Positions 21,463 through 28,939 of a DNA stretch of 64,000 bases are shown piece by piece. This DNA is from Pseudolabrys taiwanensis (GTDB lineage Bacteria > Pseudomonadota > Alphaproteobacteria > Rhizobiales > Xanthobacteraceae): the NCBI RefSeq assembly GCF_003367395.1, contig NZ_CP031417.1, positions 434,001-498,000 of the forward strand, in the 5' to 3' direction. Below the pieces are notes generated by a model. The model did no database searches, had not been told where the DNA came from, and saw only the letters and a program-made list of their open reading frames with translations. Each line of letters opens with the position of its first letter. Position 1 is the first letter of the stretch. The translations under genes were made by a program, and so were the position numbers.

Positions 21463-21750
21463 ATGACATTCCGTCGAGCGCCTTTGGGTGGAGACCCCAC
21501 GAAGAGCGTGCCGCCGTTGAACTGGCGGCGCGGCTTTCTTCGTCTGTGGATTCTGGCATCGATCGCCTGGCTGCTCGGCTGGAGCATCTATCTGGGGATT
21601 TCCGCCTTCCGTCATGGCTGGAATGACTCCAGCGATCTCTTCGCCGTTGCGCTCATCTTGATCGGGCCACCGCTGGCATTGCTTGCATTCGGATTTGCGG
21701 CGGCTTGGGCCTTCAGGGGCTTCGCGCCCGATCGAACGCCGCTGGAGTGA
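21463..21750 (+). CDS. Small inner-membrane protein, two predicted TM helices
   Basis: 95-residue protein with a short basic N-terminus (NWRRGFLRLW) followed by two hydrophobic helices (about residues 26-46 and 58-80) separated by a polar loop (FRHGWNDSSDLF). No catalytic motif is visible. The ATG at 21463 is preferred over upstream in-frame starts because the extra residues they add are Arg/Gly-rich and low complexity, and the membrane protein starts cleanly at MTFRRAPLGG. It ends about 120 bp before a strong terminator and so may be the last gene of the adhesin transcript. Function unknown. Confidence 0.55.
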   Translation: MTFRRAPLGGDPTKSVPPLNWRRGFLRLWILASIAWLLGWSIYLGISAFRHGWNDSSDLFAVALILIGPPLALLAFGFAAAWAFRGFAPDRTPLE

Positions 21751-21869
21751 GCCGCGGCCTAGCGATGAGTTATCCCGATGGAACTCACGTGCCGCACTAG
21801 ACACGCTTGATCTGTCGCAATACAGCGTCACCGCAAATCAGCAATGCAGCTTCTCGCGAGGGAAGCCGA

Positions 21870-21907
21870 GGCGGCCTCAGCCCATCGGGTTGGGGCCGCC
21901 GTTTTTT
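21870..21907 (+). terminator. Strong intrinsic terminator
   Basis: A 14-bp stem (21870-21883 pairs with 21887-21900, with two G-T wobbles) closes a 3-base loop and is followed by GTTTTTT. This is a textbook rho-independent terminator on the plus strand and should end the transcript coming from the secretion locus. Confidence 0.85.
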
Positions 21908-21917
21908 GGGAAATGCC

Positions 21918-22112
21918 ATGCTTGGAATGTCGACGCTGACCAATAAGTGCCCCGTGTGTGGCGACGCGATGAAGCGCGTGCCGACCGACGGCCGATCGGT
22001 GACATTCCGCTGCACGGCATGTTGCGTCGAGGTGGCGAAGGCGCCCGCGCGCGACAACCAGCGTCGCATGTTGCCGGTACGCGAACGGTGCGGCACACGG
22101 TTGCCGGGCTGA
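21918..22112 (+). CDS. Tiny zinc-ribbon-like protein
   Basis: 64 residues starting MLGMSTLTNKCPVCGD, with two CxxC knuckles (CPVCGDAM and CTACC) spaced 19-20 residues apart. That spacing fits a zinc ribbon, followed by a basic tail. The ATG lies only 11 bp past the terminator T-run, with no clear promoter in between, so expression would need read-through or a promoter within the hairpin region. It could also be a remnant. The two cysteine knuckles are the only positive evidence for a gene. Confidence 0.45.
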   Translation: MLGMSTLTNKCPVCGDAMKRVPTDGRSVTFRCTACCVEVAKAPARDNQRRMLPVRERCGTRLPG

Positions 22113-22127
22113 AGCGCCGGCGGACGT

Positions 22128-23288
22128 CTATTGGCGCGTGCGCTGCTCCACCAAAGTCGCCAGCATAAGCGAGCCGCGCGGAATAAGCGCGTCGTCGAAG
22201 ATGTAGTGGGCGTTATGGAGGGCCGGCCCCTCCGTCTGACCGAGCAGAAAGTAGGCGCCGGGCACCACTTTGAGCATGTCGGCGAAATCTTCGCTCGTCA
22301 GGCGGAGCGGTGCGTTGGCATCGATTTTGTCGTCGCCGAAGAGGCCGGCTGCGATCGTCGCTGCCGCCACGGTGTGCGGCGCCGAGTTTTCCAGCACGGA
22401 GAACACCGGCCGGATCGCGAGGTCGATGTTCGCGTTGAAGCTGGTGGCCAGCCCGGTGCAAATGTCGCGCATCCGCGAGGCGACCAAAGCCCGCGTCTCG
22501 GCCTCAAAGGTGCGCACCGTGCCGGCCAGTTCGGCGGTGTGCGGAATGACATTGTGCGCGTTGCCTGCCTGGAACTTGGTGATCGATACGACGGCGGAAT
22601 GCAGCGGATCGACGTTGCGGCTGACGATCGTTTGAAGCGCTTGGACGAGCGCGACGCCGACGGCGACCGGATCGACGGCGCGGTGCGGCTCTGCCGCGTG
22701 GGCCCCGCGGCCGCGGATCGTAATATCGATGAAGTCGGCCGCGGCCATGGCGGCGCCCGGTCTCGACGTCATCGTGCCGAACGGTCCGGTCGGATCGTTG
22801 TGGGCGGCATAGATCTCATCGCAGGGAAAGCGCGCGAACAGGCCGTCTGCGATCATCGCGCGCGCGCCGCCGAGTCCTTCTTCGGCCGGCTGAAAGATGA
22901 AGACGGCTGTGCCGGGGAAATCACGCATCTCGGCCAGGTACCGCGCAGCGCCGAGCAGCATCGCCATGTGGCCGTCGTGACCGCAACCGTGAAACACGCC
23001 GGGGTTTCTGGAGCGATAGGGCAGGTTGGTCGCCTCCTCGATGGGAAGCGCATCCATTTCGGCGCGCAGGCCGATCCGTCGTCCGGCGCCGCCTTGTCCA
23101 GCGAGGACGCCGACGACACCCGTTCCACCGATGTTGCGGTGGACCTCTATGCCCCAGGCCGCAAGTTGGCGCGCAATGATGTCGGAGGTGCGCGTTTCCT
23201 GAAAGCCGAGCTCGGGATGCTGGTGGAGATCGTGCCGGATGCGGACGAGGTCGTCGCGGTAGCTGTTGATCTTTTCGAGGTTCGCCAT
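22128..23288 (-). CDS. M20 family amidohydrolase (hippurate/N-acyl-amino-acid hydrolase type)
   Basis: Cytoplasmic metal-dependent amide hydrolase of 386 aa, the usual family length. Visible motifs are HDLHQHPELGFQE near the start, RAEMDALPI (D79), HGCGHDGH (residues 100-107, with Cys102/His104 as expected metal ligands), QPAEEG (E136/E137) and an HND at 163 where relatives usually have HNWPG. The central dimerisation lid (about 180-290) is present. Relatives release acyl groups from N-acyl amino acids; the substrate here is not deducible. It is the last gene of a three-gene minus-strand operon, 13 bp after the deacetylase, so it may act on an amide made by the preceding enzymes. Confidence 0.88.
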   Translation of the reverse strand: MANLEKINSYRDDLVRIRHDLHQHPELGFQETRTSDIIARQLAAWGIEVHRNIGGTGVVGVLAGQGGAGRRIGLRAEMDALPIEEATNLPYRSRNPGVFHGCGHDGHMAMLLGAARYLAEMRDFPGTAVFIFQPAEEGLGGARAMIADGLFARFPCDEIYAAHNDPTGPFGTMTSRPGAAMAAADFIDITIRGRGAHAAEPHRAVDPVAVGVALVQALQTIVSRNVDPLHSAVVSITKFQAGNAHNVIPHTAELAGTVRTFEAETRALVASRMRDICTGLATSFNANIDLAIRPVFSVLENSAPHTVAAATIAAGLFGDDKIDANAPLRLTSEDFADMLKVVPGAYFLLGQTEGPALHNAHYIFDDALIPRGSLMLATLVEQRTRQ

Positions 23289-23301
23289 GCGCCTGCTCCC
23301 G

Positions 23302-24225
23302 TCAAGCGCCCGGCGCGAAATGCGTCTTCCAATGCTCGGCGATATCGATGCCGCGGCAGAACCAGACGCCCGGCCGCTGCTTCATGTAGTCGAGAAGCCG
23401 CGTCAGGCCGATGCTGCGCCCGGGCCGACCGATCAGGCGATCATGGAGACCGATCGAAAGCAGCTTCGGCGAGCCGTTCTCGCCCTCGCGATAGAGCACG
23501 TCGAATGCGTCGCGCATGTAATGGAAGAAATCGTCGCCGGTCGAAAAGCCGGTATTCTCGTTGAAGCGATTGTCGTTGGTCTCGTAGGAGTACGGGATGA
23601 CGAGGTGCGGCTTGCCATTGACCTCGAGCCAATAGGGCAACTCGTCATTAAGCGCGTCACGGTCGTACTCGAAGCCCGCTGCGGCGATGATGCCGCGCGT
23701 GTTCGGCCCCGGTCGGCCCGTCATCCAGCCGCGCGGGCGGACGCCGCATAGTTCCGTCAGGATGTCGAGCGCTTTTTGCGCGTGTGCGCGCTCGGTTTCG
23801 GCATCGACCGCGCCGTAATCGATCCACCGGTAGCCGTGGCTGACCATCTCGTGGCCGTTCTCGACAAAGGCGCGCGCCAGCCCCGGGTTCTGCTCCAACC
23901 CGCGGGCGACCCCCAGCACGCTCATCGGTACGCCGAATTCGCGCATGATCTCGAGCACGCGCCACGAGCCGCGGCGGCTGCCGAATTCGAACACCGATTC
24001 CACCAGCGGTACGCGCCGGCCAGTGAACGCCGGCACGCCGATATCGTTGAGCATGCCTTCGGACACGGCGTCGCCGTTGTACAGACTCGACTCGCCGCCG
24101 CCTTCGACGTTGAGATTGAAGTTCACCGCGATCACCGCCCCGCCGGGCCATTTCGGATCGGGCAACTTGTCGCCATAGCCGACCAGGTCGCGCGAATGCA
24201 TCGGATCCGGCTTGAGCTGCGTCAT
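23302..24225 (-). CDS. PuuE-like allantoinase / polysaccharide-deacetylase-fold hydrolase
   Basis: 307-aa NodB-fold enzyme that follows the PuuE (allantoinase) pattern along its whole length: FNLNVEGGGESSLYNGD at the first beta-strand, EFGSRRGSWRVLEIM, ENGHEMVSHGYRW, RPRGWMTGR, YSYETNDNRF, then IGLHDRLIGRPGR and the C-terminal VWFCRGIDIAEHW. PuuE opens the hydantoin ring of allantoin, so a cyclic amide is a reasonable substrate class; the exact substrate is inference. The start codon ATG overlaps the stop of the upstream monooxygenase gene (ATGA), implying translational coupling. A longer upstream frame exists but is out-of-frame shadow of the monooxygenase. Confidence 0.85.
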   Translation of the reverse strand: MTQLKPDPMHSRDLVGYGDKLPDPKWPGGAVIAVNFNLNVEGGGESSLYNGDAVSEGMLNDIGVPAFTGRRVPLVESVFEFGSRRGSWRVLEIMREFGVPMSVLGVARGLEQNPGLARAFVENGHEMVSHGYRWIDYGAVDAETERAHAQKALDILTELCGVRPRGWMTGRPGPNTRGIIAAAGFEYDRDALNDELPYWLEVNGKPHLVIPYSYETNDNRFNENTGFSTGDDFFHYMRDAFDVLYREGENGSPKLLSIGLHDRLIGRPGRSIGLTRLLDYMKQRPGVWFCRGIDIAEHWKTHFAPGA

Positions 24226-25364
24226 GAGGCAGGGCCCTCCGGCGGCGTGAGCGGTGCGGTGCAGGGGTCGTATTGGTAAAACCAGTCGGTGTCCGTCGGA
24301 CCCCGCATCCAGCTGTTCTCCCACGAGATCCGCTGCACGTGGCCGACGCGGTCGAGGCGGACGTGCTGATAGACCGCGAAGGCCTCCTCGGCCGAGTCGT
24401 AGGTCGCGAGACAGCGACTGAGGATCGCGCCGTCCTCGATGGCCATGGCGCCGCCGGCGCCCATATAAGGCGGCACCGGGTGACAGGCGTCGCCGAGCAG
24501 AGCGATACGGCCTTTGACCCATGTGTCGTTGCGTGGCCGATCGAAGATCGGCCATAGCGTCACATCCGTCGGCGCCTGGATGACTTTCTGCAGATCGTCG
24601 TGAAAGCCGGCAAAGGCCTCCTGCAGGAAGGCGCGCGAACTCGGGAGAAACGACAGGTCGCTGTCCCAACGCTCCCACGGAATGACGCCGATGATGTAGA
24701 CCTCGTCCCGGCGAGACGTCAGGAAATAAGGAAGCAGATGCCGGTCCGGTGCCCACCATTTCGTGCAATCGGGAATGGCAAAGCCGTTGAGCGCCGAGGC
24801 CGGGAAGATCGTGCGCAGCGCGGCGGCCTTGAAGAAGCGCAAAGGTTCGGCCCCGAACAGGCTTTCCCGCACCTTCGAGTTCAGGCCGTCGGCGCCGATG
24901 ACGATATCTGCTTCGACTTTCACCCCGTTCTCGAACACCAGGCGTAACGCGCTGCCCGTCTCCTCGATGGCCGCCAGTTTGTGGTTGAACGCGATTGTGC
25001 CCGGCTTCACCCCGCGGTCGAGAATGGCGTGCAGGTCGCCGCGGTGCACGTTGAGGTAGGCGCCGCCATATTTAGCTTCCGTCGCGGCGTCGAAGTCGAT
25101 GCGATACAGCGTCTCGCCGGTGTCCCAAGCGCGGCTGATGTAGCAGTCGGCCTTGATGCCCGCGGCGACGAGCATGTCCTCGAGGCCGAGCCGCCGCAGC
25201 ACTTTGGCGACATTCGGGCTGAGGATAATGCCGGCGCCGATGCGCGAGAATGCCGGGGCCTGCTCATAAATACAGGCCTCGAAGCCCTCGCGCTGTAAAA
25301 AGGCGGCTACCGTCATGCCGCCGAGTCCCGCGCCGATGACGGCGATCCGCGTCTTCCTGAGCAT
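24222..25364 (-). CDS. FAD-dependent aromatic monooxygenase, 6-hydroxynicotinate 3-monooxygenase (NicC)-like
   Basis: 380-aa class A flavoprotein hydroxylase. It has the N-terminal Rossmann GxGxxG (VIGAGLGG), the DG motif (IGADGLNSKVRESL) and the second FAD motif GDACHP. Details beyond the general family match the NicC type: LNVHRGDLHAIL, KWWAPDRHLLPYF, IPWERWDSD and the C-terminal WFYQYDPC. NicC hydroxylates and decarboxylates 6-hydroxynicotinate; here a related N-heterocycle or aromatic acid is the likely substrate, but no nicD/E/F/X genes are adjacent. The ATG at 25364 is preferred to an upstream TTG. It is the first gene of the operon, divergent from lysR, whose product is the probable regulator. 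Confidence 0.85.
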   Translation of the reverse strand: MLRKTRIAVIGAGLGGMTVAAFLQREGFEACIYEQAPAFSRIGAGIILSPNVAKVLRRLGLEDMLVAAGIKADCYISRAWDTGETLYRIDFDAATEAKYGGAYLNVHRGDLHAILDRGVKPGTIAFNHKLAAIEETGSALRLVFENGVKVEADIVIGADGLNSKVRESLFGAEPLRFFKAAALRTIFPASALNGFAIPDCTKWWAPDRHLLPYFLTSRRDEVYIIGVIPWERWDSDLSFLPSSRAFLQEAFAGFHDDLQKVIQAPTDVTLWPIFDRPRNDTWVKGRIALLGDACHPVPPYMGAGGAMAIEDGAILSRCLATYDSAEEAFAVYQHVRLDRVGHVQRISWENSWMRGPTDTDWFYQYDPCTAPLTPPEGPAS

Positions 25365-25504
25365 CCACAAACCGCGTACTGCGTATTAAGATGACTGTGC
25401 GCCTCCTATGCGGCGCGCAAACCTGTCATCGACTATCGGCACCGGTGGTGCGGCACGCAACGAGAATGGTTGGCCATGCTGGAACAGAAATTGAAACGGC
25501 CCGC

Positions 25505-25517
25505 TGCCGTTTCGGCA
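25505..25517. promoter_or_regulatory. LysR-type dyad TGCCGTTTCGGCA (copy 1)
   Basis: Perfect 5-bp arms around a 3-bp centre, fitting the LysR-family T-N11-A signature with internal symmetry. It overlaps the 8-bp inverted repeat GAAACGGC/GCCGTTTC (25493-25513). It sits 24 bp before the lysR start and about 140 bp before the divergent monooxygenase, where an autoregulatory LysR site would be expected. A second dyad (GCACC GGT GGTGC, 25439-25451) lies further upstream. Confidence 0.6.
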
Positions 25518-25540
25518 TCGATGGGTGAGTTCGAACGCCC

Positions 25541-26482
25541 ATGAGCAATTATCGTGTTCACGCCGCGGCCGTTCACTATTTCGATGCCGTCCGTCACGCG
25601 CGTTCGATCCGCGGTGCAGCCGCGCTGCTTAATGTCGCGTCCTCCGCGGTCAACCGCCAGATTCTGAACCTCGAGGCGGGGCTCGGCGCGCAACTGTTCG
25701 AGCGGGCGCCGTCCGGGCTCAAATTGACGGCGGCCGGCGAAGTCTTCGCCCGGCACGTCAATACTGTGCTGACCGATACAGAACGGATGCGCGCCGAATT
25801 GAACGCTCTAAAAGGCATTCATGCCGGCCACGTCGAAATCGCGACCATCGAGGGTCTTTGTAACGACATTATTCCGGACGCGCTGGCATTGATGCGGGCC
25901 AAACATCCGCGGGTGACGACGCGGGTGTCGATTCTGCGGACCGAGGAAATTCCCGAAGCCGTGCTCAATGGCGATGCGCATCTCGGCCTCGGTTTTCATG
26001 TCGAGCGTCGGGCCGGCCTGCGGCAAATCGCAGTCGGCAGCTTTCTGATCGGCGCGGTTGTCGCCGCCGACTCGCCGTTTGCCTCGGCGCAAAGCCTATC
26101 GGTATATCAATTGGCGAATGCAAATCTGATCGTGCCGGCCGGCAACTTCGCCCTCCGTGCGCAACTGGCACCCTTGCTTTCGGAAACGGACCGCGCGGCG
26201 CGGCCCCTCGTCGAGTCCGGATCGATCGAATTGATGAAGCAACTCGCGCTGGCGGGCGCCGGCGTCGCGTTCCTGACCAGGGTTTCGCTCGCCGCGGAGC
26301 TGCGGTCCGGTCGGCTCCGGCATGTGCCGCTCGTGCACCGCGACAAGCCCATTTACAGCGAGCTCGGGCTATACGCGCGTAAGGCCTCGACCTTGCCTGT
26401 CGCGGCGGACGCCTTCGCGCAGCATCTCGCGGAGATCATGACGCGCCGGCAGGCCGAGGAGCGGAAGGACGTCGCGTCTTGA
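25541..26482 (+). CDS. LysR family transcriptional regulator
   Basis: 313 aa. The N-terminal winged HTH (residues about 8-65, HYFDAVRHARSIRGAAALLNVASSAVNRQI, LEAGLGAQLFERAPSGLKLTAAG, split here by a few residues) is followed by the LysR effector-binding domain (about 95-300). It is transcribed away from the monooxygenase operon, the classical arrangement for a LysR activator of a catabolic operon. Dyads matching the LysR signature occur in its own promoter and before the dioxygenase gene, so it may govern genes on both sides. The effector is unknown but is probably a pathway intermediate. Confidence 0.92.
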   Translation: MSNYRVHAAAVHYFDAVRHARSIRGAAALLNVASSAVNRQILNLEAGLGAQLFERAPSGLKLTAAGEVFARHVNTVLTDTERMRAELNALKGIHAGHVEIATIEGLCNDIIPDALALMRAKHPRVTTRVSILRTEEIPEAVLNGDAHLGLGFHVERRAGLRQIAVGSFLIGAVVAADSPFASAQSLSVYQLANANLIVPAGNFALRAQLAPLLSETDRAARPLVESGSIELMKQLALAGAGVAFLTRVSLAAELRSGRLRHVPLVHRDKPIYSELGLYARKASTLPVAADAFAQHLAEIMTRRQAEERKDVAS

Positions 26483-26499
26483 TAGGCGCAAGTGCGGAA

Positions 26500-27450
26500 C
26501 TAGTTCGGACTTTTCTTTCCGTAAACGGCGGTCAGTCGCTCCCGCAGATGCTGCCCGGGCGTTGTCGGCGCGTAGCGGGCCTCGCCATTCACACACGTCG
26601 GAAGGCATGCGATGTTGGCGTCCTCGTTCGGATGGTGGAAGAAGACGATCGACTGACGCCGGCTGATCATCGCCTTTTCGCGCGGTGGGTTGATCACGCG
26701 ATGCACAGTCGATTTCCAACGATCGTTGGTCCAGCGCGCCATCAGATCGCCGATGTTGACGATGTAGCAATTGGGTTCAGGCGGCGCGACGTTGAGCCAG
26801 GTTCCGTCGCGTTGCTGCACCTGCAGCCCCCCCGGCTTGTCCTCGGCCAGCAGCAAGGTTAGCGCCCCGAAGTCGGTATGCTCGCTGGCGCGGAACTGCG
26901 AGTCGCCCGGCGCTTCTTGCTGCTCCGGATAGTTCACCATCGTCAGCTGCGATATCGGCGCGTCGTTGTACGGTTCGAAATAGTTCTCGGGCAGCGACAG
27001 CGCGACGGCCGACAGCATGAGCAGATGGTCGGCGAGGCCCTTCATCGCTTTGTAATAGGCAGTGCAAACCTCGCCCATCTCCGGCAGGGTCGCCGGCCAC
27101 ACATTGGCAGAGAAGAAGCCGCTGGCCGCCTTTCCCGCCGGCAGATCCGGCGGGCCAATGAAGTAGTTTTCTCGCAGGTCGGGTGCGACCGTTTGCCCCG
27201 CAGTCTCGCCAAGCTTGCCGGCACCGAGTGCGCGATAGCCGCGGTCGGAGCCCGGCTGTGCAGCGACAGCCTTCTTTTGTTCGACCGGAAGATCGAAAAA
27301 GCGCCGCGACGTCTCCGCCATGTCGCCGATAAGCGATGACGGCACGCCGTGGCCGCGCACGAGGAAGAAACCGGTGTTCTCGCAGGTATCGCCCAACAAG
27401 GGCGCCGTCGATGACATCGGCTGGGTGAGATCGATGATAGGCAAACTCAT
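26500..27450 (-). CDS. 2-oxoglutarate/Fe(II)-dependent oxygenase, isopenicillin N synthase-like family
   Basis: 316-aa double-stranded beta-helix oxygenase. It has the DIOX_N region (residues 1-110, LPIIDLTQP, FFLVRGHGVP, SRRFFDLP) and then the catalytic core with facial triad HTDFGAL plus HRVINP, and the 2-oxoglutarate-binding RxS of RQSIVFF. These enzymes couple decarboxylation of 2-oxoglutarate to hydroxylation or desaturation of small molecules. The start is ATG 27450, with GGAG 6 bases upstream; an in-frame TTG 12 bp earlier lies inside that ribosome site. It is a single-gene unit, convergent with lysR, with two LysR-type dyads in its upstream region. Confidence 0.88.
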   Translation of the reverse strand: MSLPIIDLTQPMSSTAPLLGDTCENTGFFLVRGHGVPSSLIGDMAETSRRFFDLPVEQKKAVAAQPGSDRGYRALGAGKLGETAGQTVAPDLRENYFIGPPDLPAGKAASGFFSANVWPATLPEMGEVCTAYYKAMKGLADHLLMLSAVALSLPENYFEPYNDAPISQLTMVNYPEQQEAPGDSQFRASEHTDFGALTLLLAEDKPGGLQVQQRDGTWLNVAPPEPNCYIVNIGDLMARWTNDRWKSTVHRVINPPREKAMISRRQSIVFFHHPNEDANIACLPTCVNGEARYAPTTPGQHLRERLTAVYGKKSPN

Positions 27451-27551
27451 CGTGGGCTCCAACTCCCGAGGACGTGCTGTCGGAGTGTCCTCGCGCAGGA
27501 AGCTAGAGGCGGCGTCGGAGCCGACGAAGAATATTTTTTAGCTCGGGACGG

Positions 27552-27564
27552 TGCCGAAGCGGCA
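27552..27564. promoter_or_regulatory. LysR-type dyad TGCCGAAGCGGCA (copy 2)
   Basis: Perfect 5-bp arms and T-N11-A form; identical to the other copies except for one base of the central triplet. It lies 102 bp upstream of the dioxygenase ATG. It is followed by TCGA, as is copy 1 on its own strand. Confidence 0.55.
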
Positions 27565-27610
27565 TCGACCCGCCGGGACGTAGGCCCGCGGCGTTCGAGG
27601 TGACCGCTGC

Positions 27611-27623
27611 TGCCGAAACGGCA
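27611..27623. promoter_or_regulatory. LysR-type dyad TGCCGAAACGGCA (copy 3)
   Basis: Exact reverse complement of the dyad in front of lysR. It is 59 bp from copy 2, between the dioxygenase (minus) and the ABC importer operon (plus), so it could serve either. Confidence 0.6.
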
Positions 27624-27880
27624 ACGCGTTGTTCGAAATATTGTGCTGCGGGACGGCCGCGTAATGCCTCTTAATCGCGATGTCGCGGGTCGCATCGCCA
27701 CGTTGTGGAAGCGTCGCCGCACGCGCAGCGAAAGATGTAACGGCCCCATGGCATAGGATTTGCTTAGCTAACCTTCAGGTCGCGCAGCATCCGTGAGCAC
27801 GGTCGATCGCTCCGGATCAGAATCCGATGTCGCGCAGAGTCTCCGATACCGCACAGAGTTATTGAGCAGGAGTGCTACCG

Positions 27881-28939
27881 ATGCCGATCTTGAACCGACG
27901 TAAAGCGCTCCAAGGCGCGCTCGCCGCCGCCGCGGGCGGCATCGCGCTCCCGTCATTGGACGGCTCGTGGGCGATGGCGCAGGACAAGAGCCTGGTCGCG
28001 ACGCATTTCGGCGGCCCGTATCAGGTGCTGAAGGACATTATCGCGACGCCCTTCAAGCAAGCGGGTCTCGGCGATGTGACCTACAATGTCGAGTTCTCCG
28101 GTGCCGCCATAGGCAAGATGCAGACGCAGAAGGACAGCCCGTCGTTCGACGTCGCGTTGCTGTCGCGGTCGTTCGCCATTCGCGCGCAGAACGCGGGCTT
28201 GGTGAGCAAGATCGAGAAAGCGAGCCTCTCGGAAGCCGAACATCTCGTGCCGGACGCCACGCCGGCGGCCGGCTGGGGCGCGGCGATGATCCTCGACACG
28301 TTCGATCTTATGGTCGACAAGAACCAGATCAAGACGCCGGTCGAATCCTGGCTCGACCTCTGGAAGCCGGAGTTCGAAGGCAAAATCATGTTGCCGGCCG
28401 CGTCAAATCCAGCGACCGTTTTCTTCATCGCTTGCGTGGCGAAAGCTGTCGCCGGCGAGGCCAAATCGCCGAAGGCGATCGATGAGGCCTTTGCGCGCCT
28501 CAAGGCGCTGAAGAAGTCCGTGCGCAGCTATTATTCGGACGCGCTGCAGCCCACGCAACTGATCGAGCGCGGCGAAATCGCGACCGCGCCTCAGTTCGGC
28601 ATCCGCATCGCGAACCAGAGCAAGAAAGTGCCGAATGTCGTCAAGGTGACGCCGAAGGAGGGGGTCGTGGCGATTCCCTACGACCTGTGCATCACGGTCA
28701 ATTCCACCAAACAGGACCTCGCCCGCACCTACATCAACTTCACCATGCGCAAGGATGTGCAGGCGAATCTCGTGAGCAGCCTTCTCGCGACGCCGGTGCG
28801 CAAAGACGTGGACATTGCTCCCGACATCAAGGCGCTTGTGACCACCGAATTCAGCAAGATCTGGTTCGCCGACGAAGAGTTGATGGCGACCAAGCAGAAG
28901 GAATGGCTCGACCGCTATATGCGCGAGGTCCAGAGTTGA
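27881..28939 (+). CDS. ABC transporter substrate-binding protein, PotD (spermidine/putrescine) type
   Basis: 352-aa periplasmic binding protein. The signal peptide has a twin-arginine-like start (NRRKALQGALAAAAGG, cleavage near WAMAQ, residue 33). The mature part has the PotD/type-2 periplasmic fold features HFGGPYQ, WLDLWKPEFEGKIMLP and a C-terminal FADEELMATKQKEWLDRYM. ATG 27881 is chosen because AGGAG lies 8 bases upstream; a GTG 9 bp earlier overlaps that site. It heads a four-gene importer operon. PotD homologues bind polyamines, opines or other cationic amines; the ligand here is not certain. Confidence 0.9.
   Translation: MPILNRRKALQGALAAAAGGIALPSLDGSWAMAQDKSLVATHFGGPYQVLKDIIATPFKQAGLGDVTYNVEFSGAAIGKMQTQKDSPSFDVALLSRSFAIRAQNAGLVSKIEKASLSEAEHLVPDATPAAGWGAAMILDTFDLMVDKNQIKTPVESWLDLWKPEFEGKIMLPAASNPATVFFIACVAKAVAGEAKSPKAIDEAFARLKALKKSVRSYYSDALQPTQLIERGEIATAPQFGIRIANQSKKVPNVVKVTPKEGVVAIPYDLCITVNSTKQDLARTYINFTMRKDVQANLVSSLLATPVRKDVDIAPDIKALVTTEFSKIWFADEELMATKQKEWLDRYMREVQS

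Larger units (their letters stand above)
27451..27880. other. 430-bp gene-free divergent control region
   Basis: No credible coding frame. It holds the two LysR-type dyads listed separately and the ribosome site AGGAG (27868-27872) of the binding-protein gene. A near-direct repeat, TCGCGCAG followed by TCCG, occurs at about 27,780 and 27,831. The region must contain the promoters for the dioxygenase (minus) and the PotD-like operon (plus), although no strong -35/-10 pair stands out. Confidence 0.6.

Noticed and set aside
22131..23564. Long plus-strand frame opposite the M20 and deacetylase genes
   Set aside because: The composition is Arg/Asp/Val shadow coding; the minus-strand frames have catalytic motifs and coupled starts.
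24226..24768. N-terminal extension of the first deacetylase frame by 181 residues
   Set aside because: The extension is antisense-free shadow of the monooxygenase in another frame; the ATGA overlap at 24225 gives a start matching PuuE length.
25439..25451. GCACC-GGT-GGTGC as a fourth copy of the LysR dyad
   Set aside because: It is symmetric but its arms differ from TGCCG/CGGCA; noted only as an additional dyad in the same promoter.
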